NCBI GenBank assembly: GCA_006352455.1
Contig: VANL01000001.1
Location: 124,001 to 188,000, forward strand
From: Brachionus sp. 'Tiscar'
Lineage: Eukaryota; Rotifera; Eurotatoria; Ploima; Brachionidae
DNA: 64,000 nucleotides
Reading direction: 5' to 3'
The notes under the pieces are model-generated. The model was not told the origin of the DNA and did not search any database. It saw only the letters and a list, made by a program, of their open reading frames with translations. Made by a program: the position numbers and the translations under genes. Numbering within the stretch: the stretch's first letter is position 1; the number at the start of each line of letters is the position of its first letter. This document shows, piece after piece, positions 23,859 through 36,144 of this stretch.

Positions 23859-26414
23859 TTATTTTTTTACATATTTTTCTGGTACCCATCTGTGGTCGGC
23901 CAATTCACGTCTTCTTCTCAAAAGACTTGTGTCAAGTGAGTGCTGAAATTCTTTTTCCTTTGCGTTTTGATCCAATTTTTTTCCAATTACTTTCAAAGTT
24001 CTTATATGTTGTTCTGATTTGACAAGAGAATTATTAAGCAAATCCGAGCCCTTAAGATTACTTGAGTAATGATTTTTTTATTTATTTTAATACCTTGCTA
24101 ATCTCTTGAGCTTCTGGCAACTGATTACCGGGATGCTTCTGAAAATTAGATACTATCGGTCGATCTAGTCGTTCATAAGTGAATAGATTAGAACTTTTCT
24201 CAGGTCCTAAAGTATATTTATATGATATGTTGTTTAAGTCTTGCCATCTAATTCCTCTATTTTGAGCTAGACGATTTTCGCTACTGCTAACATTCAAGTT
24301 TTTCTTAAAAATTTTAATTAACTAAGTTCATGAAAAGCCAATTTTTGCTCAATTTAAAACAAATTCAATCAAAAAGTTTTTAATCTTTTTTGACATTTTC
24401 ATTTGAAAAATTAAATCTATTATTCTTATGAGGTAATTTCGGTCTAAAAATTATTTTTTTTTAAATTTTTAAATCTAGAAAAATTCTTTTTGATAGCTTT
24501 TTTTTTCAATTAGGAAAAAAAAAGAATTCTAAATTAATAAAATAATAAAGCTTACATTCTAAATTAGAACGTGTTAATTAAGCTGCTTAGTTTAATAAAC
24601 TGAATAGTACTTTAGAATACTTAAGTCGATTTAATTTTATTCTTTTTCACGTTTTTAATTTAGCTAAATTTATCTTATAAATTCAAAATTTTGCTTTTTA
24701 GAAAAATTTCGTTACAAAACTAGTTAACCAAATTTTATCTTTTAGATAATATTATTTAAAAAATAAAACCTTATTTAAAGCACTTAATTAAATAAAATTT
24801 TGTTTCGTTTCCAAGAAATATATTAATTTATATTTAAGATTAAAATAAAACCCCTAATGATATTTAATTTAATTTGATTGAAAATATTTGTTTTTATTTT
24901 TATTTTTGTATGTGAAAAATTAAGCTAATAATTTTCTAAAGAATTGGCAATTAAAATAAATGAGCAGCAAATTTTAGATATATTAAAAGTTGATTGAAAA
25001 TTAATGAAAAAACCTAGATTTTTTAATTTTAAAAAGATTGCAATGAAACTGTGAGATAATTATAAAACTGATTGGAAAAAAAATTGAGCAAAAATTGATT
25101 AAAAAAAGACTAATTACACTGAGGAGTAAAGTATCCTCAATTTTCCTCAAAAATTGATCATTAACAATGAGACTTGTTTGTTTGGCACTTTCAATCGAGT
25201 CTTTGATTAACAATTTAGATTTTAATCTAAGATCACGGCCCTCTTGTATTTTGAGGTCAGCCTCCCGTATTATGTCCACAGACTCGGCAGTAAATGCGCT
25301 CAATGGACCGATTTGAATTAATGATGACTGACTGGCGTCAATCAAGCTCTCATTGTTGAACAAAGTTGTTTGCGACTTAAAAAGCTTCGTATTTATTTGG
25401 CTTGGCTTGTTCCTAAGAAAAGAAATAATTAAATTTTTTTTTAACTTTATCCTCCGAAGCCTTCTAGTTTTTTTTTTTTTAATTATTATTAGAGATTAGG
25501 TGTTTTTTTTTTAATTATTTTTTTAACAAAAAAGCAACCTTAAAATCAAAAATAAATAAATAAATTAATAAATTACTTATTCGCTATTGCTTTATCAAAG
25601 CTTCTCATTGATTGAGTCAAACACTGACAAATTAAGTCGGTTACGACTGCTCTTTCTTTGCCCAACTTGTAGACTCTTTCCCGCAGCTCGTCTAGTTTCT
25701 AAGCAATAAAATTAGCCTCAATATTTTAAGTGCAACAATTCTGCCAAAGGCGTGAACCATCAGCAAAATTTTGGTCCAAAATGAACAAATAGTGCAAGAA
25801 ACTTACATATAAATGCTCCTGAACTGGCTTGAGCAGTGATTCAAGGCTTCGTTTTATACCGAGAAGAGTTTGCTTCTCGAATTCAAGAGTATCATCGACT
25901 TTGTCCTCATTCTAAATGAAATAAAAATCAATCTATTTAAAAAAATAAAATAGAAAATTAATATAACTGGTTCTGTTGCCGGTCTATGCAACCGATTGTC
26001 TGTTGTTTCTTTGTTTATGATCAAATCTTTTCTTATGTGGTCTAAAGCAGACTCTAAGTACTCTTTATTTTTGCTCAAAGATTTGACTTCTTCGTTCACG
26101 TCAACCCAGCACTTTTTTAGCTTGGCGACCATCAAGCGACACTGTTTCATGTATCTAAAGGCTTCACTATTGCTCAAAGTGCGGAGTACTTCTCGCAAAT
26201 TTGTTAGTGGATCGTCCCGTTTGGACATATAAATATGGACATCGCTCCTTTCCATCTGCTTGTTATTTGTCTCGATTTGATTTTTGACTTGATCTCGCCA
26301 GTAAAACTCGTTATTTTCGGTTTTTTCCCGATTCAAAATCGGAATATATTGGTAGACCGGCTGTTGAGGTGCCGTCATTGGTCGACTTGAACTAGCCACT
26401 CCTGGAGATATCAT
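23859..26414 (-). CDS. Tektin-like axonemal protein (TEKTL1/CCDC105-like)
   Basis: Coiled-coil filament protein of the tektin family, expected in ciliary or flagellar doublet microtubules. Six exons in transcript order: 26414-25968, 25911-25807, 25698-25577, 25412-25118, 24303-24094 and 24050-23859. All junctions keep phase and give 456 residues. Visible features are the early WRDQVKNQIE segment and long heptad-rich helices (REVLRTLSNSEAFRYMKQC). A further conserved block is EDKVDDTLEFEKQTLLGIKR. The loop YERLDRPIVSNFQKHPG stands where classical tektins have the RPNVELCRD signature. The altered loop is why I prefer a tektin-like protein over tektins 1-5. The exact orthologue is inference. A near X-box about 580 bases upstream was not accepted. 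Confidence 0.75.
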
Positions 26415-27093
26415 TTAGATCTAAATAGTACAACAAAATTTCAAACTGAATCAACAAGATCATGTAAATTTTTAATTTAAAAATAAAAATATATTTGTTT
26501 TAAACAACAACAACAACAACAATAAAAGGTAAGAGCTCAATGTAAATATAAAGTATCCAGTAAGAAATGCTAATTACAATTGAGATTTCAAGATTTTAAA
26601 ATCAAATGAGATTTGATTGAAATGCTTATCCTGAGAGAGAGAGAGAGAGAAGGCATTTGAGTTTATAGTATCGCTTGTTTTCTAATTTTTTCTAAAATTT
26701 TTTTGTCGATAGTTTGTTTAAGCTTTTTGATTTTATTTCAAATTTTTTTTGGCATTAAAAAAAAAGTGGAAAAGACTAATAAAACTTTTCTGCTAAGAAA
26801 ATAATTTGTTGCCAATAACAATAATAATAATCTTTTAAATAATCATCAAAAATTTAATTTTAAGTTCGATTCCAACCAAGAACATAGTTACTGTTAGGGT
26901 CGAACTGAATTATATATGTGCATAAAATTAGAAATTTTCGCCTCTATCAGCCAAGATATCTGTTGCATAACTGTTTTGAAAATTAGTAGTTATGGAAATT
27001 TGTTTTATTTCAGGTAAAATAAACCGAAATGTTTGGCGTATGGCTTTATTTAACAATTAAAAAAGTGTTCAATTAGGAAATTTTACAAATAGA
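26415..27093. repeat. Spacer with (AAC)n and (GA)n microsatellites
   Basis: Between the start of the tektin-like gene and the end of GPN1, both on the minus strand. It holds an (AAC)n run at 26503-26522 and a (GA)9 run at 26633-26650. No gene was seen. Confidence 0.7.
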
Positions 27094-28541
27094 TTATTTT
27101 TTAGTAGTCTGATTTTGCAAGAATTTCTTGAAAGACTCGAGCTCTAGTTGTTCTTCCTCTTCATTTTCGTTGACAATCTCCTCTTCATCGGTCTCGTCAT
27201 GGTTAAACAGTGAAATATGCGGAGTATCTTCTTCAGTTTTTTCAAGTTTCATTGAGGAAAGTCTACCCTCTAAACCTTCGTCCATTTTTAAGTCTTTTTC
27301 AACTTGTTCTAATTTTGTCTCTTTTTCTTTTTTTTGCTTGGACATTTTTTCTTCAACTAATTTCTTATATTCAGCCTTGTAGTCTCTTCGTTTAAAAATT
27401 ATTATTTTTTACAACTTCCTTTCGAAGATACCTTTCGTATTCCTCTTTTGAAAAGTCTATTATTTCCATGAATTCATTCATACCAGCTCCTGTGACCGAA
27501 GAAACTCCAACAAACTAGAAATAAATAAAAAAATTTTATTTAAATATAATTTTTGATAATACTTTAATATTTTGATAAAACTCATCTAGCACTAAACTTA
27601 ATGATCTAGTCAAGTTAGATATATAGCTTGTCTCATTCTCTAGTGCATTTTGAAATGACTCGAAATTTTGCATCCATTCTCCAACGTATTTGTGGTGAAC
27701 AATGTCATTCTAAGACATAAAAGAAAGCATTAAAAAAAACATTTAATGAATATAAATTTAATTACTTTATTCATGACTATGACAAATGGTAACTTGGACT
27801 TGTACAATATACTGCAAGCATACAGCATATTTGACATGAACGTAACTGGGTTTACGTTTCTAGATGTGTCCATCACATAAACAATTACGGTTGGAAAAGA
27901 AGATGCCTAATCAGAAAAGAGACAGTAGAATTTTAAAGTTATTTGTATAAAATAGTTTTAATACCAATGCTTCAGTAATAATTGAACCTGAGGCCGACCA
28001 TGTAAAGACTTCGATTTGACCCGGGGTATCGAATATTACATATTTGCATTCTTCAGAGCGTTTTTGGACCAAATTTATTATTTGCTCAAATTTAGTTGAA
28101 AAAAGATTCAAAGAAGTAACTATAGCACCATTAGGTCCTAAAGAGTACCTTTTTTTTTCAAATAAGATAAATTTTAAGATAAATAATCTAAAATTACTGT
28201 TTCATGACTTCTTTGTAATTAACTGTATCTCTTATGTCTATGTTACATGGGTATGGCGTTTCGTGACAAGCTGGATCCAAGTTAACTATGTATGGTGGTT
28301 TTTTAATTGAATGCAAATGAGAATTCAATCTCTGTAAATAATTATTTCTAGATAAAATTCGTATTTTTAAAAGAATCTATCTTACTTGAACAAATGAAGT
28401 CTTGCCAGCTCCCTAATAAAGTTTTTAAAAATTTTAAATTAATTTATAAAAGATTAATATTACAGCCATTCCTATAACAATTAGACATGTTGGACTTGCT
28501 TCAGATGGGTCAAACTGATTCTTTGGAGCAGAAGTTGCCAT
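27094..28541 (-). CDS. GPN1: GPN-loop GTPase 1
   Basis: GPN-family GTPase that works with GPN3 in assembly and nuclear import of RNA polymerase II. Eight exons in transcript order: 28541-28464, 28412-28386, 28331-28198, 28148-27965, 27906-27766, 27709-27563, 27514-27432 and 27385-27094. They give 361 residues (human 374). The P-loop GMAGAGKTSFVQ is split so that a 27-nt exon codes GAGKTSFVQ. Next come NLDPA, the diagnostic GPN loop in LGPNGAIVTSLN, the switch II segment DTPGQIE, and the guanine-specificity NKND. The acidic, lysine-rich C-terminus ends in ESFKKFLQNQ. The intron 27431-27386 is only 46 nt. ATG choice: the frame opens at MATSAPKNQFD just before the P-loop, as in family members. 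Confidence 0.95.
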
Positions 28542-28876
28542 TTCAAAAAATTTTATTCAAATTTTTAAAATTTATTAAACTTATGCATATATTCAAAAAT
28601 TTCAAATTAATATATTTAAAACTTTGTTTTGCTTATTAAGTTTAAGTCAACAGAAATCATTTAATTTTCTTTAATTTGAATTGAACATATGCAAGAATAA
28701 TTTTGCTATTTATATAATTTCTTGTATTCAAAACAATTCAAAATATAGAAACTTATTTTAATGATTTTAGTTTTATTAATTTTAAAAAAATTAAAAAAAA
28801 ATGATTAAATTGCGTTGATAAAATTATAGCTTTAAATATCACATTAAACATGCTAATAAAAAATTAATTTATATAG
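28542..28876. other. Short AT-rich region upstream of GPN1
   Basis: About 335 bases between the GPN1 start codon and the MITE-like element. It must contain the GPN1 promoter; no motif is clear. Confidence 0.4.
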
Positions 28877-29130
28877 TTAAGAATATGGGGAAATACTTGT
28901 TGAAGATATGAAATATGCCTCAGACATTTTTTTTTTTAATATTCTTATAAATTTTACCAGGGAAAAAAAAGTATCCAAATTACCTTTATAGAACTAAAAA
29001 GAAAGATTCCCAGTTAAAATGTACCAAAACTTTGATTGATTATAAAGCATGAAAAATCAATCATATTGAACTAAATTGCATAAATTCTGATATTTCATAT
29101 CTTAAACAAGTATTGCCCCATATCCTTTAA
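28877..29130. mobile_element. MITE-like element with about 33-bp terminal inverted repeats, TTAA-flanked
   Basis: The left terminus (28881-28915) and the right terminus (29090-29126, reverse complement) share ATATGGGG, AATACTTGTT and AAGATATGAAATAT with only two or three differences. Both ends are bordered by TTAA (28877-28880 and 29127-29130), a target-site pattern seen with piggyBac-type insertion. The interior of about 175 bases has no ORF but contains a small hairpin (TGATTGATT / AATCAATCA near 29035-29063). The termini do not start with CCC, as typical piggyBac ends do, so the family is uncertain. Confidence 0.75.
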
Positions 29131-29312
29131 AGACTAATACAACTATTAAACTGTGAAAATCTTAGTGCTAATATTTATTTTTATAATAAATTTATTAAAA
29201 ATAATTTTTTTCTAAATTTAAAAAATGAATTTTAATTCAGAAACATTATTTAGATTAACGTTTTTTTTTTAATTGATATTAGAATGTATTGGGTTAGTTT
29301 AATTAATTTTGG

Positions 29313-30220
29313 TTTATTTAGTTTCGAGTCTTTTCACCGACCTTCATTTCGGTCTAATCAAGTCTATATTTTATTTTTTTATGATTGTTTTAAAAAGTTA
29401 ATATAAAACTATTAGTAGTAGAAGTAGTAATAGTAGCTAAAAAAATACTGCGATCCTATCGGGTTAAGTTTCTTCGAAGCTATGGCAGTAAATTAGACTG
29501 CTTCTTGAACCATTTGTCCAGGTTAATTTTGAAATTATTAATTGATTCGGAACTGACGATGTACTGAGGTAGATTATTCCAAACATTGACTCCTCGATTT
29601 TTAAGGAAATGATATCGTTGCATACAACTTTTCGCATCTTTTCTAACAATATATTTGTAGAAAAACTTCATATTTCATATTTTCGAACTGAATTGATTAT
29701 TTTTGTTGTTCAGAAATTTTTTTCTCAAGAGATGGACACCATGAACTTATGACTTAATTTTAGTGCTGTGTAAAGCATTCTCAATGTATCAATCTTTAAA
29801 TTCCTGAAACTTTTAGCAATCATACCCAAAGTGCGATTTCCACGACTGGTGCAAATTTTACCTGGTTAGTCACTTTAAGTCATTTTAAATATAAATACAT
29901 AGATCTTTTACAAGAGTTTTGTTTTAGATAATTTCTTTGTATTGTATCTGTTAAAAATTGTAAAATTAAACATTAAACAATTATTTTTGATCCAGCATGC
30001 ATTACACTGCATTTAATCAAAAAATAAATAAAGTCTATTTTTTTAAGTAAAAGATTATCTTGTGAATTTTTAATTAGAGACAAAAAAACTTTGTTTGTTT
30101 CCTCTCGCGAAGAAAGCCACATATCTGAAAGTTAATCTTATCAGTAAAACCATATCTCTTGAGTTTATATAATAATAATAATCTATGCGATACTCTATCA
30201 AAAGCTTACGAAATTTTTTC
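29313..30220 (-). mobile_element. Degenerate 5'-truncated non-LTR retrotransposon (reverse transcriptase remnant)
   Basis: Minus-strand text in order along the element resembles the 3' half of a LINE reverse transcriptase. SFDRVSHRLLL...FLRERKQ (about 30215-30070) matches the KAFDRVSH block. KCSVMHAGSKN (about 30015) matches the KCKVMHxG block. RGNRTLGMIAKSF (about 29865) matches the NRTLGxI block. The C-terminal signature is RGVNVWNNLPQYIVSS...FKINLDKW, in the open frame 29671-29480. Stops and frame changes lie between blocks, and the YADD catalytic block between the first two is missing, so it is dead. The 3' region (29460-29313) has an imperfect hairpin around GACCGAAATGAAGGTC and ends in an A-rich tail. 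It resembles jockey/CR1-like LINEs; the clade is not resolved. Confidence 0.8.
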
Positions 30221-31228
30221 CAAAAAACATTTTAACGATATTTTATTATTCTTATTAATTTGTGTTTTACTTTGTTTTGACTTAATTTTAAAGTATTTTC
30301 GAAAAAATTTTAGCTTTGAATATTTAACAATATTGATTGTTTTTTTAAGGACTTAAGATTATTGAAAATATTCTATTGATATTTTGATGATTGAATTTAA
30401 GAAAAAAACTTTGTTTTATAAATAATTTTATTCAATTAATCTATTTAATTTATTTGTGATTTTAAATTTTTAAATTTAGAAAATTACGATAGCAATTTTT
30501 TAAAGTTTTTATTTCATTGTTCATACACACAATTAAAGATAAGAGAAGTAACTAATTGAAAAAAGTAATGAGAAAGAAAAAAAAAAAGAAAAAATAATAA
30601 TTTGAAGTTGAATTTTAATTTTCTAATGTTTTAAACATTTCATTCAAAAACTAATCGAAAAGTAAACAAAACAATATTCAAGATAACTTCTTTAGCCAAT
30701 AAACAAAGAATCTATTCTACATACAATTCGATTGATAATAGTTTTTTGGCCTATTTTATTTTGCCAAAAAACCGAGCATGAAATGTATATTTCTTTCCAA
30801 TTTATCTTAAACATTAAGTTAAAACAGAAAGATTTGCTATTAAGGTAACTAAAAAAAAAATTGATATTAAAAAAAATCTTATCATTAATGGAAATTGATT
30901 TTTAAAATTTAATGTAAAAGAAAATGTCCTTTTAATTAAATGTTCTCAGCTCAAGTCCGAGAAGACAAATTTAGCCCCGAATAAAAAAACTTCAACATTA
31001 ATTTAAAAATAAAAGAAATTTAAAAAAAAAACATTAAATCTAATTAAGCATAAGCATTAGCAAAATTAGTTGAAGACAACACTTTCTATTTAAGATCTTT
31101 TTCTCTTTCTATACAATTTTGTACGAATTCATTCTTTAATTAAAGTAAGATATATATTTTTATCAGATAAACAAATAGAAAGAAGAAAAAATTTTAAATA
31201 GTTGTCCAGAAGATTTGGATGTGTCATT
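30221..31228. other. AT-rich spacer downstream of adducin
   Basis: About 1 kb between the retrotransposon fragment and the adducin stop codon; no gene was seen. It may include the adducin 3' UTR. Confidence 0.45.
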
Positions 31229-34200
31229 TTAGTCTTTGTTCTTTTTGCGACTTAGAAACGATAATTTGGATTTTTTCTTCGGCTTTTCGACTTTTTGCTT
31301 ATCTGACGAATGCGAGCCTGGCGGCATTGTTGCACTTTTATTCACGTTCGCGCTCGTGTTCGACTCGTGTTTTGGTGAGCTGTTAGCTGATAAGACCGGA
31401 TTACTCGTGTTACCTTTTGAGTCGTTCGTTCGGTCAAGCGATGACTTTATTATTAAATAACTGTTAAATAAGCATATTAAAAAACAAATTAAATATTACG
31501 TCTCTACTAGAATTGGGACTTGTAGTATGACTGCCACCACTGTTAGCTTTTATGTGATCGGGAACTTTTTCCTCTAAAAATAATTTTCTTCAAATTTAAA
31601 TATTTTTTTATTTGTAATTATTACGTTTTTTATCTAATAAAGATTTAGAACGTGGTATTGTATGTGATTTTTTCTTTCCGTTTGACTCAGTTATGATTAT
31701 TTCGCTTTTGTTTGCTTTATCTCCATTTGATACCGTTTCTTTAAAGAAAAAATATTTATAACAAAAAATTATATATTTTGGTTAATTGGCGAACTTTATT
31801 CTACATAGAATTAATTTTAAATTTCAAATGCATGCGAATGCGAACATTAAGCAGTTTAAAAGTTAACAGAGTTTGTCAAATCATAGTCAAGTTAAAACTT
31901 TGAAATCTATATAAAATATGTTCATTACCCATAAAAATAGGCTTTTATTTAATATAATTTTTTTCCAAAATTTTTGAAACATAATTTCCAATTTTAAAGT
32001 CTAAGTTAGACTTTGACTTTTGACAAACCCTGATCAAGGTATTATTGGTTTTTGTGAATTTCAGGGCAAATAGAAAAGAACTTTTTTCTTGTGACCCCGA
32101 TGTTGAGTTATATTCACAAAAGCAATCGCTGTAAGCTAATACTGAAATTGTGGTGATTTATATTTTTAATAAAAAAATTTTTTTATTTTTAATCTTTTCT
32201 TTTTTTTTGCCGAAAATAAAAAAATTAATAAGAAAAAATCTTAAAATTTTCATTCAAACCTTGCTTGATGAATTTAATAATGCATGTTATCATCATTGTT
32301 AATAAAATATTAAGAATTTCTTGTAAAATGTAAAAAAAGAATAGTGATATCGAGTGAGAATAGTGAAACACAATAGGCCAAATTAGATTTCATTTTTAAG
32401 TTTGTTAGTTTTGATTAATATTTATGCCAAACAAGTTACCTAATAATTCTTTATGAAGTAAATTTTTTCGTTGAGCTTTATTAAACAAAAAAAAATCTAA
32501 AAAAAAAAATTTTCAAAGCAAAGTTTAAATACCTTGGTCTTTAATTTGACGTTGAGCGACTTCTTTTTTGTATTTTTCTAAATCAACCGGATCCATTTGT
32601 TGGAATGGGTTGGCGGCAGCATAGTATGTCTTGTAAACGATAGCATTATTCTGCTGATTGCGTTTAATTATGCCTTTTGATGCAGCTCCATATACTACGG
32701 TTCCAGTTTGATTTGCATAACTATCTCCATTAGTATATCCATTAGTTTCCTTTAATTTTTAAAATTTATATAATTTATTAATTAAATGATAAATAAATTC
32801 CCAAAAAAATGGCTCTAATTCAGCTGAAATTACATGCGTTAATCAAATTTAAGAAAGCAAACTAAAGCAGCAAAGCAAATGCACTCAAATCTTACTTTTT
32901 GTGGACTCAAGACCGACAGATTAGTCAAGAGTTTGGACTCTGGACCAGCGTCAACCTGATCTTTATAATATTTTTGCTTTACCTGATCATGTTCAAAAGC
33001 CCAATTTTTTGGTTAAAAATAAAAATTTTTTAGAATTATATTTTAAATACAAACCTTGGTAATTGAGCCTGATCAAGATGAAGATGATGAAAAAAAAATA
33101 GATAAATAATTATTTTTTTAGTTTAAGTCAAGATTTAATTAGTTAAAATAATTCGATTGTTTTTAAAGCCTGACTTAATTGAGAATTAAATAAAAAATTC
33201 TCGTTATATCGAACCTCCATCAGATTTGTTTTCATCATCATTTTCATCTTCATAGCTTATTTTTTCAAGTAATTTGGATTGATAACCGGGTGTTTTTTTA
33301 TCTTCGTACCGGTCTTGCTTTATCTAAAAATGATAAACAAAAAACATCATTTGAGATTAAAAAAAATCTCTAAAAGTTAATTTATTATTTGTTTTAGCTT
33401 GACCGACCTGTTTTTGATGATTTTTGAGTTCTTTAGGATCAGTTCCTTGCGGTGCAAATTGATTCTTTGATTCAATACGAATCGGAGTTGATGTTTTATT
33501 TGGTGAGTTTTCTGTAACCCACTTGGTAATTTTTTTAGGATTATTTGTTCCAGTCTCTTCGAGCTCAGTTTTCGAATAGACATTGGGTGAATTTAGCCAT
33601 TCTCCTTTAGCAACTTTTTGCTTTTCATCTTTTATTTTCTTAATATAATCTGGATCATAAGTATGCGATGTTGCTGCTGGCGGTATCTCAACCTCTTTGA
33701 TCGCATTACGATCAATGGTTCTCATTACGGGTTGTCTATACATATATCCAGTTCGGTAGCCAGCATTGTCCAAGCAACGCATTAATGCTTCAAATTCTAG
33801 CTCGCCACATTTCCATTTTTTATTCTCCAAAAGAGTCGGTGTCTCCGACTGTACTTGATTCATTTCGATCAATTTTTTTTGAGTTTCTATGCTTGGCAAA
33901 ATCAAATTATCAAGACCAGCTACAAGGGCACGTGATTGAATCTCACAAGCGGCCATTACATTGAACAAATTGTAAGAAGCTTCTTCAATCGTTTCGCCAC
34001 AAGCTACTACTCCAAAATTTCTAATGAACATTATTTTGTTTAATGGTCCCAAGTCTTCAGCCAGTAGCTTTTTTACGTCTTCTTCGGAAAAAAAGCCTTT
34101 GTACTCGTGATAACTTACATTACCGCACAATATAGCTTCTTGTGACAAGGGCAACAAGCCGCATTTCATCGAAGAAACAGCCGTAACTACATTTGTATGC

Positions 34201-36144
34201 ACGTGTATTATGCAACGTATGTCAGGCCGGGCTTTGAAAATTGCTGAATGAAGTCCAAATGCAGATTTATTAACGCTGTATGTAGTACTGCCTTGCTCTA
34301 CAACTGTGCCTAAAGGGTCCACTTTTATTAGACTTGATGCTGTAACTTCATGATAGAGTAGGCCATATGGATTCACAAGAAAATGATCTTGATCTTGACT
34401 CAATCTTACCTAAATTTAAAAAATTTGTAACACTTTGAAGTTTTGATTTGAACGAAAATTTTATTTTATTTTATATCAATTCATTTAATGAAATATTTGT
34501 GATAATAAATTTAAAACAAACATTATATTTATTTATTATAATAATTTTTTAAGCTTTTACATTCGACTATTTTTGAAATGATCAATTTTATTAATTCAAA
34601 ATTAATAATTAATAGAACAAAATTTTATTTTTTATTTTTGATTTTGACTTAATTAAAAACATGTCGTCATTGTAAATTTTGGAACAAAAAAAACAAAAGT
34701 TTAAAATTATAATTATAAAACCTTTTTCTATTAGATCTAAAACTAGTCATACAAAATGATCAGATACAAACCATTTATCAGTTAAAATTTAAACTGTGCC
34801 AAATATCTGCAATTTAATTCAAATTATTTACTAATGCATATATTATTTTGCAGAGATTCAATTTAGGCGATACATGGTATTATCAGATAAAACATTTTGT
34901 AGAACTAGCTTTAGACCTAGGGCTATTATAATTCTAAATTTTTTATTCCAAAATTTACAATGCCATCAATGTCTTATTGCATACAAAAAAATTGATTTTA
35001 CTTTGTTAATTATTTATTACCAAGATTAAATAATTCAAATTGTTGAATTTTTGATGCAACTTTCAGAAAATATTTTTTGTCTTGCTTTTTTTTAATTAAA
35101 TCAAATTTGTTGCAACAATCTTTTTTAGTGAAATTAATTCTCTACTAATTCCAAGTGCTTAGGTTTTTTTTTTTAACTAAGTAAATTCAGTCATGATGCT
35201 ATTTATAGAAAGGTAAATGTTCTAAGATAAAAAGTTTATAATAAAAACAAAAACTTGAATTTTTAAATACAAAAGTTGTCCTTTATTCAGCAAAAAAAAT
35301 AATTTTTTCTAGTTAAAATCAGATGAAATGTTGAATCTTAATCAGCTATTACTAATCATCAAATTAATTAATCATATAAAAATAAATAACACATTTCAAA
35401 AATTTAACTATTTATAACTTACAGATATTAAATTATTAATTCCAGTAGTCCATCCGTATAGATCAATCACTCTGAATAAAGATGCTGACTTGCATCTGAG
35501 CAATCGTTCGCCTTTGGCATAGGTTTGGGTGTCAATACCGCGTATATCGTGAATTGGAATCAATACACTGCCTCCTTAATTAAACAAAGATTAGTCATAA
35601 TTTATTTAAAAGAAAAAACTATTATATCTATTAAAGATTGTACAAAATCTAATAACTAATAAATTAAACAACTAATTTAGTCATGCATAGGTGTCTAATT
35701 AGAAAAGAAAAATGAAATTACCACTAGCAATATCGGTCAAATTGACTGATAATTCAAAAAATATGTTTAAATAGCATAGCGAATTAGTTATTATTTATTG
35801 AAATTAAAAATACCTTTTCCCATCGAGTTTACTTGTTGCCATCTAGAGTTTGTGTTCGGAAGTAGGAGATCGCTAATTTGCTGCAGAGCAATTAAACTGG
35901 CAGGATGTGGGCCATGTTTTAATTGGTCGGCGATAATTGACTCGAGCTCTTCTCTAAACGCTTGTGAATTTAAAATTGAGGAGACGCGTTGTCGTGACTC
36001 CATTTGTCGCATGTCTTCTTTTACGTCCGCTGGCCGTTGCAACTCTCTGCGATAGTCTGGATCCTCTGGGTCTATGTTTTCGATAAATTTTCCGGTGCCA
36101 TTTATTGGCAAATTGGTCGTGTCGTTCAGAACTTTTGTAGACAT
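31229..36144 (-). CDS. Adducin (alpha/gamma-like, hu-li tai shao family)
   Basis: Membrane-skeleton protein that caps actin filament ends and recruits spectrin. Ten exons in transcript order: 36144-35814, 35574-35423, 34409-33408, 33323-33215, 33068-33055, 32982-32896, 32749-32533, 31738-31625, 31573-31500 and 31444-31229. All are phase-consistent and give 771 residues. The head is a class II aldolase-like fold (GERLLRCK, HFLVNPYGLLYHEVTASS, DIRCIIHVHT, NFGVVACGE, ACEIQSRAL). The neck contains WKCGELEFEALMRCLDN, and the tail contains YGAASKGIIKR and NAIVYKTYYAAANPF. The C-terminus KKKSKLSFLSRKKNK is the MARCKS-related basic domain that binds calmodulin and spectrin-actin. One exon is only 14 nt (GSITK region). 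Reading through the exon-3 donor would give a short head-only form ending at 33357. The long introns 34410-35422 and 31739-32532 show no other gene. Confidence 0.94.

Noticed and set aside
26860..26885. B-box-like GTTCGATTCC
   Set aside because: No A box at the right distance and no cloverleaf; chance match.
26986..26999. X-box-like ATTTCCATAACTAC upstream of the tektin-like gene
   Set aside because: One mismatch to the consensus at a conserved position and about 580 bases from the start codon; too weak in AT-rich DNA.
30159..30356. 65-codon plus frame
   Set aside because: Overlaps the antisense of the LINE remnant and is Leu/Phe-rich low complexity.
33357..33407. Adducin ending at 33357 as a separate full-length protein
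   Set aside because: The frame runs past a strong CAG|GTCGGT donor; splicing there recovers the conserved tail and MARCKS domain. A minor read-through form is possible.
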